This document shows positions 34,164 through 44,600 of a stretch of DNA of 64,000 nt, in pieces. Position 1 is the first letter of the stretch; each line of letters begins with the position of its first letter. The notes under the pieces were generated by a model. It saw only the letters and a list, made by a program, of their open reading frames with translations, did not search any database and was not told where the DNA came from. Source of the DNA: Verrucomicrobiota bacterium (GTDB taxonomy: Bacteria; Verrucomicrobiota; Verrucomicrobiia; Chthoniobacterales; Chthoniobacteraceae); contig VFJQ01000008.1 of NCBI GenBank assembly GCA_009885995.1, positions 1 to 64,000 of the forward strand. The letters are read 5' to 3'. A program made the position numbers and the translations under genes.

Positions 34164-35459
34164 TTATTCGATGATCTCGTTGGATTTCTTGGCCACCTGT
34201 TTGTAGGCGGTCCAGCCGACGAAGGCGAGTGCGGCGACGACCAGGGTGACGATGAGGGCGAGAAGCGGGTTCCCTTCACCCTCCTCCACGACCGCTTTGG
34301 CCGGGGTGCTTGGCGCCGACGAAGCCGCTTTCGCGACGGGCTTCGGCGTGGTCATCGGCACTTCTTTCGCCGGCTCGGGCGGAGCAGCTTTTGCAGCAGC
34401 CACCGCGGCGGCGTGCGCCGCATTCAGCCGGGTGACGAGTTCGTTCTTCGACCAGAGCTGCTGGGCCTGCCGGAGCGTTTTCCCGGCAGCGTCGAGATCG
34501 TTCTTCTCGATCTGTGCACGCGCCTCTTCGGCGAGCTTGATCGATTCACCGGCCTTCGCGAGATCGATCCCGGCGAGCCGGTTCTCAGCCTCGCCGCACA
34601 GTCGCACGATGTCTTTCATCGCTGCTTCGCTGCGCCGCAGGAATGGCGGCCACTTGAGTCCCCTTTTCTTCGCGTCCGCGAGCGCCGCTTCGTTGCTCAG
34701 CTTCTCCGCATCGATCTCCTTTTGGAGGGCGGCCCGGTCGGGCCCGACGTTCGCCTGGACGCCACGCTGCCGCGCGGCGTTCTCGGCGGGGAGCGCGGCG
34801 AGGCGCTGCGCAGCCTGCGCCTTGAGGGCCGGCAGGATCTGCCGTGCGAAGACGATGGCTTCGAGATAGCCGCGCGAACCGTCGAACTGCTTCTCCATGA
34901 TGTCGAAAGTGTTCATCGCGCCGATGGAGTCGCCGCGAGCGGCTTGCGCCTTCATGTAGTTGAAAGCGATCGTGCCGCTGACTTGGTAACGCTCGCGCTC
35001 GACATCCTCCTTCGTGAGCCACTTGCCGTTGAGCTTCACTTCCCCGCCGGCGACACGGGTCTTCTCCGCCTCAAACTCACCGGCAATCTTCTCCGCGTCG
35101 CTGCGGCGCTTGCTCTCGGGATACTGCGCGATGAACGCCTTCAGCGGCCCGAGCCACGCGTCGTATTGCTCGGCGCTCGGGAGCGAGTTGTCGGCGAGCT
35201 TGATCGCTTGCAGCGGCTGCCACGCGACTTCGTCCGGCGAGACCTTGGACACGCTGGCCACTTCGGTCTTCGGCACCTTGCGCTCGTCCACCACGCCGCC
35301 GCTGCGGGTCTCGATCGTCATTTCCGTATCGGTCTCGGCGAGGATCTTACCTTCGATCTTTTCGCCGCTCTTGAGCGTGACGGTATCCGCGAAGGCTGCC
35401 GCGACGAACGCGAGTCCGGCTACGACGCACAGCAGGGTGTTGGGAAATGTTCTAAGCAT
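34164..35459 (-). CDS. Exported protein with C-terminal membrane anchor, unknown function
   Basis: A 431-residue protein with a signal peptide (MLRTFPNTLLCVVAGLAFVAAAFA). The mature start, DTVTLKSGEKIEGKIL, is a short strand-rich motif common in verrucomicrobial exported proteins. Residues about 80-340 are helical and charged, with TPR-like character. An Ala/Pro/Lys linker follows, then one membrane helix (LLALIVTLVVAALAFVGWTA) and a short cytoplasmic tail. No enzyme motif is visible. It is probably an envelope scaffold. It lies directly upstream of hisB but has no obvious link to histidine synthesis. Confidence 0.75.
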   Translation of the reverse strand: MLRTFPNTLLCVVAGLAFVAAAFADTVTLKSGEKIEGKILAETDTEMTIETRSGGVVDERKVPKTEVASVSKVSPDEVAWQPLQAIKLADNSLPSAEQYDAWLGPLKAFIAQYPESKRRSDAEKIAGEFEAEKTRVAGGEVKLNGKWLTKEDVERERYQVSGTIAFNYMKAQAARGDSIGAMNTFDIMEKQFDGSRGYLEAIVFARQILPALKAQAAQRLAALPAENAARQRGVQANVGPDRAALQKEIDAEKLSNEAALADAKKRGLKWPPFLRRSEAAMKDIVRLCGEAENRLAGIDLAKAGESIKLAEEARAQIEKNDLDAAGKTLRQAQQLWSKNELVTRLNAAHAAAVAAAKAAPPEPAKEVPMTTPKPVAKAASSAPSTPAKAVVEEGEGNPLLALIVTLVVAALAFVGWTAYKQVAKKSNEIIE

Positions 35460-35512
35460 GGAACGTGCAGGAAAGCAGAGACGCCGCTGGGGCGCAACGG
35501 AGGGAATGCGCC

Positions 35513-35950
35513 TCACACACGCATGACTTTCCACTCGGGCTCCTCGCCATCGGCGAGCGTCAGCCACCCGAAGCTCGGCGGTGCGCCTTTCGTCGCTTTG
35601 CCGACGGTGCCGGGATTGAGGAAGCGCGTCCCGCGGACCACCTCGTCGCGCGGGATGTGCGTGTGACCGTGGAGCAGCAGGTCCATCCGCGACGGCGGTT
35701 GGCGCGGCGGGATGTGCTCGAGATGGATCACCTGCCCGCAGAGTTCGAAGTCCGCGGTCCACGGCCAGTCGTGGCAGGCGTCACAGTTGCCGCGCACGAC
35801 ACGAACGCGCGGGCCGAGGCTGCGGAGTTCGTCGATGATCCCCGGATCGGTCACGTCGCCGAGATGCCAGATTTCATCCGCGTCGCGGATGGCATCGACG
35901 ACCTTCTGCGGCAGGTAGTCGTGCGTGTCGGAAATGACCGCGATGCGCAT
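35513..35950 (-). CDS. YfcE/MJ0936-type metallophosphoesterase
   Basis: A 145-residue calcineurin-like phosphoesterase. All metal-site motifs are present: ISDTHD, LGDVTD, RGNCD and HGHTHIP, followed by LNPGTVG. YfcE-like proteins hydrolyse phosphodiesters in vitro; the natural substrate is unsettled. ATG at 35950, eight bases from the stop of the redoxin-like gene. A pair of extra cysteines (NCDACHD) is notable. Confidence 0.92.
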   Translation of the reverse strand: MRIAVISDTHDYLPQKVVDAIRDADEIWHLGDVTDPGIIDELRSLGPRVRVVRGNCDACHDWPWTADFELCGQVIHLEHIPPRQPPSRMDLLLHGHTHIPRDEVVRGTRFLNPGTVGKATKGAPPSFGWLTLADGEEPEWKVMRV

Positions 35951-35958
35951 CGCGGCGC

Positions 35959-36447
35959 CTACTTCCGCGTCGCGGCCTGGACTTCGTAGTTGTTGATGAT
36001 CACGTCGCGCACCCGCTCGCCAGTGCGGACCTGGTCGGTCTGGTAATCGACGTTTCCATCCTTCCCGATCACCACGAGCGCGAAGTCTCCTTCGACCCCG
36101 TAGGCGCCCGCCACTCCACTGCCGTTATTGGCGACGACGAAGGGGATGTCGCTCTTCACCGGGCCTTCGCCCTCGCGGAAGGCGGCGATGAAGATGGTTC
36201 CCTTCGCCGCGAGCTGCGAGTAGGTCTGGTCGAGCCACTTGATCTGCTTGCGGAAAGCCCCGCTGCGGGGCGTGGCCGCGATCACGAGCACGACGGGCTG
36301 GCCCTTGAGGCTGCGGAGCGAGCGAGCCTTGCTGCCCGCGCCCGGCCACGTGAAGTCGGGCGCCTTGCGCACGACGTTCGCCGAGGCGGCGCAGATGCAG
36401 AGACAGATGAAGAATGAGAAGCAGAGGACTTGGCGCATGGGGTTCAA
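35959..36447 (-). CDS. Exported thioredoxin-fold protein without active-site cysteines
   Basis: A 162-residue protein with a signal peptide (about residues 1-23, ending in CAASA) and a redoxin-like core: APDFTWPGAGSKARSLRSLKGQPVVLVI, then FALVVIGKDGNVDYQ. The position normally holding the CXXC reads ATPRSGAF, so it lacks redox cysteines and is unlikely to be a thiol reductase. The ATG at 36447 overlaps the frr stop as ATGA; a second ATG at 36438 also fits. The function is unknown. Confidence 0.7.
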   Translation of the reverse strand: MNPMRQVLCFSFFICLCICAASANVVRKAPDFTWPGAGSKARSLRSLKGQPVVLVIAATPRSGAFRKQIKWLDQTYSQLAAKGTIFIAAFREGEGPVKSDIPFVVANNGSGVAGAYGVEGDFALVVIGKDGNVDYQTDQVRTGERVRDVIINNYEVQAATRK

Positions 36448-37004
36448 ACTTTCATCACTTCGGCTTCCTTCGAGTTCACCGATTCGTCGATCTTCTTCAC
36501 GAAGTCGTCGGTGAGCTTCTGCACATCCTTCTCGTAACTCCCGAGATCGTCCTCGGTGATCGTGCCGGCCTTCTGCGCTTTCTTGAGCGCCTCGATCCCA
36601 TCGCGGCGCACGCTGCGCACCCGCACCCGGGATTCCTCGGCCATGTGCTTGAGGTTCTTCACCATCTCCCGCCGACGCTCCTCGTTCAGCGCGGGGATCG
36701 GCAGGCGGATGATCTTCCCATCCACGTTCGGGTTGATGCCGATGTTCGATTCCCTGATCGCCTTCTCGATCGCCTGCGTCGTGCTCGCGTCGAAGGGCTG
36801 GATGACCACGAGTCGCGCCTCGGGCGTCGTGATGAGCGCCAGTTGCTTGAGCTTCATCTGCGAGCCGTAAGCCTCCACGTCGATATTCTCCACGAGCGCC
36901 GGCGAAGCCTTGCCGGTGCGGATGGTGGACATTTCGTGCTGGAGGTGGTGGGCGGCCTTTTCCATCGCCTCCTCCGTGGTCATCATGATTTCGTCAGGGT
37001 CCAT
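36444..37004 (-). CDS. frr: Ribosome recycling factor
   Basis: A 186-residue RRF of standard length. It shows the three-helix-bundle signature RTGKASPALVENIDVEAYGS and NPNVDGKIIRLPIPALNEERR. With EF-G it splits post-termination ribosomes. It follows pyrH by 15 bases, the conserved pyrH-frr order found in most bacteria. Confidence 0.97.
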   Translation of the reverse strand: MDPDEIMMTTEEAMEKAAHHLQHEMSTIRTGKASPALVENIDVEAYGSQMKLKQLALITTPEARLVVIQPFDASTTQAIEKAIRESNIGINPNVDGKIIRLPIPALNEERRREMVKNLKHMAEESRVRVRSVRRDGIEALKKAQKAGTITEDDLGSYEKDVQKLTDDFVKKIDESVNSKEAEVMKV

Positions 37005-37019
37005 AAAACGGTGTGGTGA

Positions 37020-37778
37020 TTACGAGGTCACGAGCGTGCCGACTGGCTCGCCACACACCACCCGGCGGATGTTGTGCGGGGCCATCATGTCGAAGACGAC
37101 GATCGGCATCTTGTTATCCATGCAGAGGCTGAAGGCCGTGCTGTCCATCACGCTGAGCCGCTTCGTGAGGCACTCGGTGTAGCTCACGCGGTCGTAGCGC
37201 TTCGCCTTCGGATCCTTCATCGGGTCAGCCGTGTAAATGCCATCCACCTTCGTCGCCTTGAGGATCACCTCCGCGCCGATCTCGTTCGCGCGCAACGCCG
37301 CGGTGGTGTCGGTGGAAAAGAACGGATTCCCCGTGCCGGCGACGAAGATGATGACGTGCCCCTTGTCGAGCTGATGCACCGCGCGATTGCGGATGAACGG
37401 CTCCGCCACCGCATCCATCCGGATCGCCGTATGCACGCGCGCATCGAGCCCCACCGCCTCCAGCCCGCTCTTCAAGGCCAGCCCATTGATCACCGTCGCC
37501 AGCATCCCCATGTAATCCGCCGTCGTCCGCTCCATCCCGCGATGGCTCGCGCTCAACCCGCGCCAGATATTCCCCCCGCCAATCACGATCGCGAGCTGCA
37601 CGCCGAGCGCGTGGACTTCCCGGATCTGCTCACACATGGCCGCCACGATCTCCGGCGAGATATTGTCGTGCGAACCCTTCGCCTTGAGCGCCTCGCCGCT
37701 GAGCTTGAGCACGATGCGGCGGTAGCGCGGCTTGAGCGGCTTGGGTTTCTTGGTCGATCGGCGGGCGGCGAGGAGCAT
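37020..37778 (-). CDS. pyrH: Uridylate kinase
   Basis: A 252-residue hexameric UMP kinase of the amino-acid kinase fold. Motifs include [39 protein letters not shown] and [11 protein letters not shown]. It phosphorylates UMP to UDP. A 20-residue basic N-terminal extension ([20 protein letters not shown]) precedes the fold. The ATG at 37778 is chosen because it is the nearest start to the conserved core with a plausible N-terminus. No tsf or rpsB is seen upstream; the hybrid kinase gene follows instead. Confidence 0.97.
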   Translation of the reverse strand: MLLAARRSTKKPKPLKPRYRRIVLKLSGEALKAKGSHDNISPEIVAAMCEQIREVHALGVQLAIVIGGGNIWRGLSASHRGMERTTADYMGMLATVINGLALKSGLEAVGLDARVHTAIRMDAVAEPFIRNRAVHQLDKGHVIIFVAGTGNPFFSTDTTAALRANEIGAEVILKATKVDGIYTADPMKDPKAKRYDRVSYTECLTKRLSVMDSTAFSLCMDNKMPIVVFDMMAPHNIRRVVCGEPVGTLVTS

Positions 37779-37891
37779 CGGGCGCGGAAAGTGGCGCGCG
37801 TGCCTTGCCCTGTCGAGTATTGAGTGTCGAAGGACCACCAAACTGGAGTCCGACCACCGTTTTTCCGCTCAGCCCCGGCAAAGTCGGTCGG

Positions 37892-40800
37892 CTACGCAGC
37901 GGCGAAATCGTGCTTGATGACCTTCTCCCGCTCGGGCTGCGCGAGCACTTCCGCGACGACGCGGCCGAGGGCGTCGATCTCGTAGGGCTTGGCGATCATG
38001 GCGCAGAAGCCGTGCTCGCGGAACTTGCTCATGACCGGGTCCATCGCGTAGCCGCTGGAGACGATGGCGCGCACGGTCGGGTCGATCTCCTGCATGCGGC
38101 GCACGGCTTCCTGGCCGCCCATGCCGCCGGGGATGGTGAGGTCGCTGATGACGACGTCGAAGCGCTTGCCTTCCTTGAAGGCCTCGTCGTAGAGCCGGAC
38201 GGCAGTGGCGGCGTCCTGCGCGGCGAGGACTTCGTAGCCGAGCGGCTCGAGGGCACACTGCACGAGGGCGCAGATCGCCTCCTCGTCGTCGAGCACGAGC
38301 ACGCGGGCATGAATTGGTGCGGCGGGTGCGGCGGGTGCGGCCAGCGCAGGCGGCTGTTCGGCGGGGGCGAGCGGCTTATCTGTCGCGGGGAGGAAGAGAT
38401 AGAAGACCGTCCCCTCGCCCGGCTGGCTGACGACATCGATGATGCCGCCGTGGCCTTTGATGATGGAGTAGCTGGTGGCGAGTCCAAGGCCGCTGCCCTT
38501 GGACTTGGTGGTGAAATAGGGATCGAAGATCTTTTTGATATGCTCCTCGGCGATGCCGATGCCTTCGTCCTGCACGGTGATCTTGATCCAGCGGCCCGCG
38601 GTGAGGCCGAGCCGGGTATTGCCGGCGCTGAGCTCGATATTCGAGCACGCCACGCGCAGGGTGCCGCCGGCGGGCATGGCCTGGTGGGCGTTGATCGTGA
38701 GGTTCTGGATGACTTGCGAGAGCTGCCCCGCGTCCGCTTCCACCGGCCAGAGCTCGTCGGGGATGTGAAACTCGCCCGCCACGCTCGATCCGCGCAGGTG
38801 GAAGGTGACGGTGTCGCGCACGAGCTGGCCGATGCTGGCGGTTTGTTTGATGGGCGCGCCACCCTTGGCGAAGGTGAGGAGCTGCTGCGCGAGTTCCTGC
38901 GCGCGCAGGCTGGCGCGCTTGGCGGAAGCGAGCCGCTCGCTGGCAGCCTCCTCGACTTTGCCGGAGGCGAGCACGAGGGATAGGTTGCCGAGGATGGCGG
39001 TGAGCAGGTTATTGAAATCGTGCGCGATGCCGCCGGCGGCGACGCCGAGGGATTCGAGCTTCTCGGCCTTCTGCCGTTCCTCGGCGGTGCGATGGCGCTC
39101 GGTGATGTCGCGCAGGACGAGCACCGTGCCGGACTTGCCCCGGCGCGAATCGGCGATCGGCGAGGCCACCATCTCGACGACGCGCTCCGTGCCGTCGAGC
39201 GCGGTGATCAAGGTCGCGCCCACGAGGTCGCTGGCGCGGCCAGTGGCGACGAGGGAGTCGAGGGCGCTGCGCAGAGGGCGGCGCGTGCGGGCGCTGGCGA
39301 GGCTTACAATGTCGCCCAGATGCGTGCCGATAGCGGTCATGGCGTGCCAGCCGGTGAGGCGCTCGGCGACGGGGTTGAAGAGAAGGATGATGCCCTGGCT
39401 ATCCACGGTGATGCAGCCGTCGCCGATGGAGCTGAGCGTGACAGCGAGGCGCTCCTTTTCGCTGGCGAGCGAGCGCTCGGAGCGCTTGCGCTCGACCTCG
39501 GCGGCGGCGCGGGCGGCGAAGATCTGGAGCGTGGACTCGACGATATCGACACGGTCGAGTTCGCGATGATCGAGCACGCCAAGGAGGCCGATGAATTCGC
39601 CCATGTGATCGACCAGCGGCATGCAGACGAGGCTCTCGGCACCGAAGGCTGCGACCAGCCAGTCGCACGGAAACTGATTCTGCACGCCGGAGAGATAGGC
39701 ACGGAAGCCGTGGCGAAGTGCCTCTTCGCAAGCGGTGCCGCTGAGGTCGCACGGGCCGCTGCCGCAGATCGCGCCGTGCTCGGCCATCGTCATGATGTGG
39801 AGCTTGTCGCGGCCTTCGTTTTCGAGCTCGACGATGAATGCGCAATCGACCCGGAGCGCCTCCGAGAGGCGCGTGACGAGGGTCTGGACGAATTCTTCCC
39901 CCGTCGCGGAGCTGACGCCGAGGCCGATAAGGCGCAGCGCTTCTTCGTTGCGGCGGCGCTCGGTGATGTCGCGCACGAGCGCCACGTAGCGCCGCTCGCC
40001 TTCGATGAGCAGATCGCTCAGCGAGATCTCGACCGGGAAGCTCTCTTCGGGCCGGTCGAGCCGGCGGGCGTCGGCTTCGATCATGGCGTGGCCGAGCTGA
40101 TCGAGCGGGTCGGCGAAGGCGCGCTGCGGGATCAGTTCGCTAACATGGCGTCCAAGGATGTCCGCCGCGGGAGCACCGAACAGCCGCTCAGCCGCGGGGT
40201 TGGCGAGCAGGATATTGCCGGAGGCGTCGGCCATGAGCAGGCCGTCGAGCGTGTGATCGACGATGAGCCGCAACTGCGCCTGGGCATTCTCGACCTTGGA
40301 GAAATGGCGCCGATAGGCCCGGAACCCGTAACCGCTGGAGGCGATGACGAGGCCGATGGCGATCAGCGCGAGCGCCCCGAACCCGCCGGCCTGCCACCAG
40401 CGCTGCGTGCGTGCGTGCTCCTCGGCGGCTTCCCATGCCGCGGTTTCACGCCGGGTGAGGTCGCCGAGCAGGTCGCGCGCGGCATCGAGCAAGCCCTGCC
40501 CCGGCTGGTTGGCGGGGAGCGCTTCGAGCGACACTCCGGCCTGCCGCTGGAGGATCATCGGCTCAGCGAAGCGCAGCTCCCACAAGAGCAGGTTCTCGCG
40601 GATCAGCGTCACGTCCGCGATGAACGCCGGGCGTGCAGTCGCCATCCGCGTGAGGGCGGCCAGCGAAGCCCGGGTGCTGGTCTTCACCTCCTCAAAGCGC
40701 CGGAACCGCTCTGGGGTCGGGCTGAGGAGAAACTCGCGGTGAACCGCATCAAGGCTGCCCACGTCTTCGACGACCTGCTCGATCGTGCGGTGAACGTCGA

Positions 40801-40999
40801 ATGCCACATCCCGGAGCCGCCCGATCTCGCGCTCGCGGAGGTGGAAGAGCAGGAACACCCCGGCCAGCATGATGATCACCGCCACGCCGGCGGCGCCGGA
40901 GAGCAGGAGCTTCGCGTGGAAGCCATCGTCCGAAGCCAGCCACGCCCGGAAGCCGGACTTGGCGGGGGCGACGTTGTGGGCGGCGAATGCGGACGACAT
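37892..40999 (-). CDS. Membrane hybrid sensor histidine kinase with receiver domain
   Basis: A 1035-residue sensor. Two membrane helices (about 32-53 and 206-225) bracket a helical periplasmic or CHASE3-like domain. Then come a PAS domain (about 245-355), a GAF domain (about 365-510), a second PAS (about 520-645), HisKA with the phospho-accepting histidine in GGIAHDFNNLL, HATPase_c with QDEGIGIAEEHIKKIFDPYF, and a C-terminal receiver (about 905-1020) with Asp in VVISDLTIPGGMGG. It should sense an unknown signal and relay phosphate through the receiver to a separate partner. No response-regulator gene is next to it, so it is an orphan kinase in this window. Confidence 0.93.
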   Translation of the reverse strand: MSSAFAAHNVAPAKSGFRAWLASDDGFHAKLLLSGAAGVAVIIMLAGVFLLFHLREREIGRLRDVAFDVHRTIEQVVEDVGSLDAVHREFLLSPTPERFRRFEEVKTSTRASLAALTRMATARPAFIADVTLIRENLLLWELRFAEPMILQRQAGVSLEALPANQPGQGLLDAARDLLGDLTRRETAAWEAAEEHARTQRWWQAGGFGALALIAIGLVIASSGYGFRAYRRHFSKVENAQAQLRLIVDHTLDGLLMADASGNILLANPAAERLFGAPAADILGRHVSELIPQRAFADPLDQLGHAMIEADARRLDRPEESFPVEISLSDLLIEGERRYVALVRDITERRRNEEALRLIGLGVSSATGEEFVQTLVTRLSEALRVDCAFIVELENEGRDKLHIMTMAEHGAICGSGPCDLSGTACEEALRHGFRAYLSGVQNQFPCDWLVAAFGAESLVCMPLVDHMGEFIGLLGVLDHRELDRVDIVESTLQIFAARAAAEVERKRSERSLASEKERLAVTLSSIGDGCITVDSQGIILLFNPVAERLTGWHAMTAIGTHLGDIVSLASARTRRPLRSALDSLVATGRASDLVGATLITALDGTERVVEMVASPIADSRRGKSGTVLVLRDITERHRTAEERQKAEKLESLGVAAGGIAHDFNNLLTAILGNLSLVLASGKVEEAASERLASAKRASLRAQELAQQLLTFAKGGAPIKQTASIGQLVRDTVTFHLRGSSVAGEFHIPDELWPVEADAGQLSQVIQNLTINAHQAMPAGGTLRVACSNIELSAGNTRLGLTAGRWIKITVQDEGIGIAEEHIKKIFDPYFTTKSKGSGLGLATSYSIIKGHGGIIDVVSQPGEGTVFYLFLPATDKPLAPAEQPPALAAPAAPAAPIHARVLVLDDEEAICALVQCALEPLGYEVLAAQDAATAVRLYDEAFKEGKRFDVVISDLTIPGGMGGQEAVRRMQEIDPTVRAIVSSGYAMDPVMSKFREHGFCAMIAKPYEIDALGRVVAEVLAQPEREKVIKHDFAAA

Positions 41000-41063
41000 G
41001 TGCGCCGACCGAGGGAGCTAGCCTCGTGCCCCTGCCCCTCTCCGATGGGGCGATTTTCGCGGA

Positions 41064-41594
41064 TCAGTAAGTCAGCAGCGAGCGGACTGCCACACCGGGC
41101 AGCAGGCGCCGTCCATTGAGGAAGCCCAGCTCGATCACAAACTGCACCTCGGCCACTTCACCGCCGAGCCGCCGCACGAGTTCGACCGCGGCGGCGGCGG
41201 TGCCACCGGTCGCGAGCAGGTCGTCGATCACGACCACGCGCTCGCCGCGCGCGACGGCGTCCTTGTGGATCTCGACCGTCGCCTCGCCGTATTCGAGCGC
41301 ATAGGAGACGGCTTCGCACGTCCACGGCAGCTTGCCCTTCTTGCGCACCGGCACGAAGCCGACGCCGAGCGCCACGGCCACTGCGGCGCCGAAGATGAAC
41401 CCGCGCGATTCGATGCCGACGATTTTCGACGGCGCTAACGGCCGCGCAGCCTCGGCAAGTGCATCCACAGTTTCGCGGAGCAAGGCTGCGTCGCCGAGGA
41501 TGGGCGTGATGTCCTTGAAGATGATGCCCGGCTTCGGAAAATCGGGAACGGCGCGAACGGCGGAGCGGAGGCGGTCGAGGAAGGCGGTGTTCAT
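41064..41594 (-). CDS. apt: Adenine phosphoribosyltransferase
   Basis: A 176-residue type I phosphoribosyltransferase that salvages adenine to AMP. The PRPP-binding motif is VVVIDDLLATGGTA, with the N-terminal PDFPKPGIIFKDITPIL and the adenine-site region SRGFIFGAAVA. ATG at 41594 begins MNTAFLDRLRS; a further upstream in-frame start adds residues without family support. Single gene between the hybrid kinase and the delta-60 protein. Confidence 0.96.
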   Translation of the reverse strand: MNTAFLDRLRSAVRAVPDFPKPGIIFKDITPILGDAALLRETVDALAEAARPLAPSKIVGIESRGFIFGAAVAVALGVGFVPVRKKGKLPWTCEAVSYALEYGEATVEIHKDAVARGERVVVIDDLLATGGTAAAAVELVRRLGGEVAEVQFVIELGFLNGRRLLPGVAVRSLLTY

Positions 41595-41644
41595 GGCGGG
41601 CGGTCTCTCAAAAGAACCCGCCACACGCAAGGCGGGATCGCCCG

Positions 41645-44600
41645 CTATTGCGCGAGGATCGTGATGCGTCCGGTGTTCGTCGTCGGCCCGGTGAAGACGC
41701 CCTGACCGTCCTGATTCTTAAAGACCCCGCTGAACTTCCTTACCGGCGGCGCGGGCAGCGCGGCATCGTTGGGGTGGACAAAGCTCCCGGTGAACGTGCC
41801 CTTCGCCGGATTGATCGAGAGCTTCAGCTTCTCGACGTTCAGCGCCGCGTTTGCCGGCTCCACCTTCACCCGCACCGGGCCGCTGCCCGAACGCGTGAGC
41901 TTGAGATTGCGCACGATCAGGATCGGCGCGGCTGGGTCGCTCTCGTCGCGCAGTTCGACCTTCGCGTTCTGCGCCCGCGTGTCGTTCACGATCCCGCCCG
42001 GCAAGACGCCCGGCGCGGGGCGGCCATACTTGATCGCGTTGAGCGTCGCCCTCAGCCCAGCCACTCCCGTGCGGAAGCCCGCGGGAAAGCGCGTGCCCAC
42101 TCCGGCGCCCCGCTCCCAGTTCAGCTCGGAATTGAACTGACTGCCGCTCTTGGAAAAGCCCACGTCGCCGCTCACGAAGCCACGGTTCTCAACGCGGCCC
42201 CGGGCGTTGCGCGTCCGATAGAGTGCGTCGTTGCGGAAAGTGTAACCGCCCCCGCGCAGTGCCTTCGCCAGCGCACGGACGCCGGAAGTGAAGGGCTGAT
42301 CGTCCGGCATCCGCCCCGCGAACCGCGCCGGGCGACGCCCGCCCCTCGTCACGGTGATCTGCGTGAAGCCCACGCCCTTCGGCAGTAGCACGGCCGATGC
42401 GCCCGCCTCGGGAGCACCCTCCGCCGGTGCGAACTCGGCGACTCCGGGATCGATGTAAGAAGTGTAGATTCCCGCTTCCGCGAGATCGGCCAGATCCTCC
42501 GCACCCGCCGTCCCCGTCACCTTCGCCTGCACCACCGTCGCGGGCGTCGTCTCGGTGTCCGTGAGGGTGCCGGTCAGGAGGCGGGTGGCGGGGTCGAGTT
42601 GGAGGGTGATTTCCACCACCGCCACCTGACCGGCGGGCAAGCCGCTCTTCTGCTTAGTCACCGTGAGTCTGCCGCTGGAGTCGAGCGGCGCGCCCTTGAA
42701 GGGATACACCTGCCCTTGCCATGTGAAGGAGCCCGTCACCTGCCCGGTCGCGGTGATCATGATGTCGAGCCGGCCCGACTGATCCGCGCCGTCGCCCGTC
42801 CCGCCGATGAGACCCGTGTAGAGCCCCTTCAGCACACGGATGGAATATACCTGCACCGCCCCCTCGTCCGTGCCGCCGTGCCCGTCGTCGATCGTGTAGG
42901 TGAAGCTATCGCCGTCCGCGCTGGTGGGGAAAAAGTCGCCCGGCGTGAAGGTGATCTGCTTCCCGTCGGTGCTCTTCACCGCGGTGCCGAGCTGCTGGTC
43001 GGTCGGCGTCTGCACGCTCGCGATGAGCAGCGCATCGCCGTCCGGGTCGGTGTCATTTGCCAGCACCTTCAGCGCATCCTCGCCGAAGATGATGAACGGA
43101 TCGTCCACCGCCACCGGCGGCCCATTCTGCGTGGTAAAGGAGAGCACCTCGGTCGCGTTCGTCGTGCCCGCCCCGCTCGTCGCGATAGCGCGGTAGAAGT
43201 AGGTCGTCGTATTCGCCAGCGTGCCTGTGGGCAAGGCCAGCGCCACCGACTGGGCGACATTGCTCGCCGGGAAGCCGCCCGGCACGGGCGCGATCTGCGT
43301 GAGCACATCCGCCGACGTGCCGTAGAGGAACGCGACCGAAGTCGCCCCCGTATTCGCCGTCACCTCCGCCCGCAGCGTAGCCGAAGTGCTCGCCACCGGA
43401 TCAGCCGCCACCGTATGCACCTCCGGCGGAATGCCCGCCGTGGTGAAGGTCTGGTCCACCCCGCCGCTCGAGCCGAGGCTATTCGAGGCGATGACGCGGT
43501 AGTGATAAGTCGTCAGCGGCTGCAAGCCCGTGACCGGCAGCGAGACGTTCGCCACGACGGTGGCATTGCCCACATTCTGCGCCGGCGCGCTCACGCTGCC
43601 GTAGCTCGTCGTGGATCCATACTCCACCTGCGCCTGCGTGGTGCCGCCATTCGGGTTCACCGTCCCCTGGATCGTCACGCTCGTGCTCATCGCCGTCGAA
43701 AAGCCCCCCGTCGTCACCGTCGGCGCCGCGGTCGGATTCTCGCCCACCGCAGGTGTCGCTTGAAAGCTCTGGTCCAAGCCGCGAGCAGTGCCGCCCGCAT
43801 TGCTGGCCACCATGCGGTAGTGGTAGGTGCCGCCCGGCGTCAGCCCGGAGATCGGGCCGGACACATTCACGACGCTGCCGCCCGCCGCGAGATTCTGCAC
43901 CGGGCTGGTGCTCCCGTAGAGCGTCGTCGGGCCATACTCGAAATATGCCGTCGCCGCGACGCCGCTCGGATTCACCGCGCCCTGCAACGTCGCGCTCGTG
44001 CCCGTCACCGCCGTCGGCGTGGCGGTGGCGGCTGCGGGCGGATCGGAGGCGAGATAGCGCGCCACCACGAAGTCGAAGTTACTCCCGTTGTGAGAACGCC
44101 CCGACACCACGATCTTCCCATCGGCCTGCAATGCCACGCCGCGGGCAAGGTCCTCGCCGCTGCCGATCGCCGTCGTCACCTTGCCCGTGCCGTTGAAGGT
44201 GGTGTCCAGAGTCCCATTCACGTTGTAGCGCGCCAGCGCGAAGTCGAAGTTGCTGCCGTTGTTTGAAGACCCCGCGACCACGATCTTCCCGTCGCCCTGC
44301 ACCACCAGGTTCTGGCCGTTGTCCGCGCCGCTCCCGATCGCCGTGACCACCTTGCCGGTGCCGCCGAAGCTCGTGTCCAGCGCGCCAGTGGTCGTATAGC
44401 GCACCAGCGCGAAGTCGTCGTTGCTGCCGTTGGAGGAAGACCCGGCGACCACGATCTTCCCATCGCCCTGCACCACCACCCTGGAGCCGGCGTCGCCGCC
44501 GCTGCCGATGGGCGTGGTCACCTTGCCGGTGCCGTTGAAGGTGGTGTCCAGCGTCCCATTCGTATTGTAGCGCACCGCCGCGAAGTCGTTGTTGCTGCCG

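Noticed and set aside
33543-35666. 707-residue plus-strand frame
   Set aside because: It runs antisense to hisB and the membrane-anchored protein; no recognisable domain.
39020-41119. 699-residue plus-strand frame
   Set aside because: It is the antisense shadow of the hybrid histidine kinase, with biased composition and no domains.
42599-44266. 555-residue plus-strand frame over the delta-60 gene
   Set aside because: His/Arg-rich repetitive shadow of the delta-60 and fibronectin-like repeats on the other strand.
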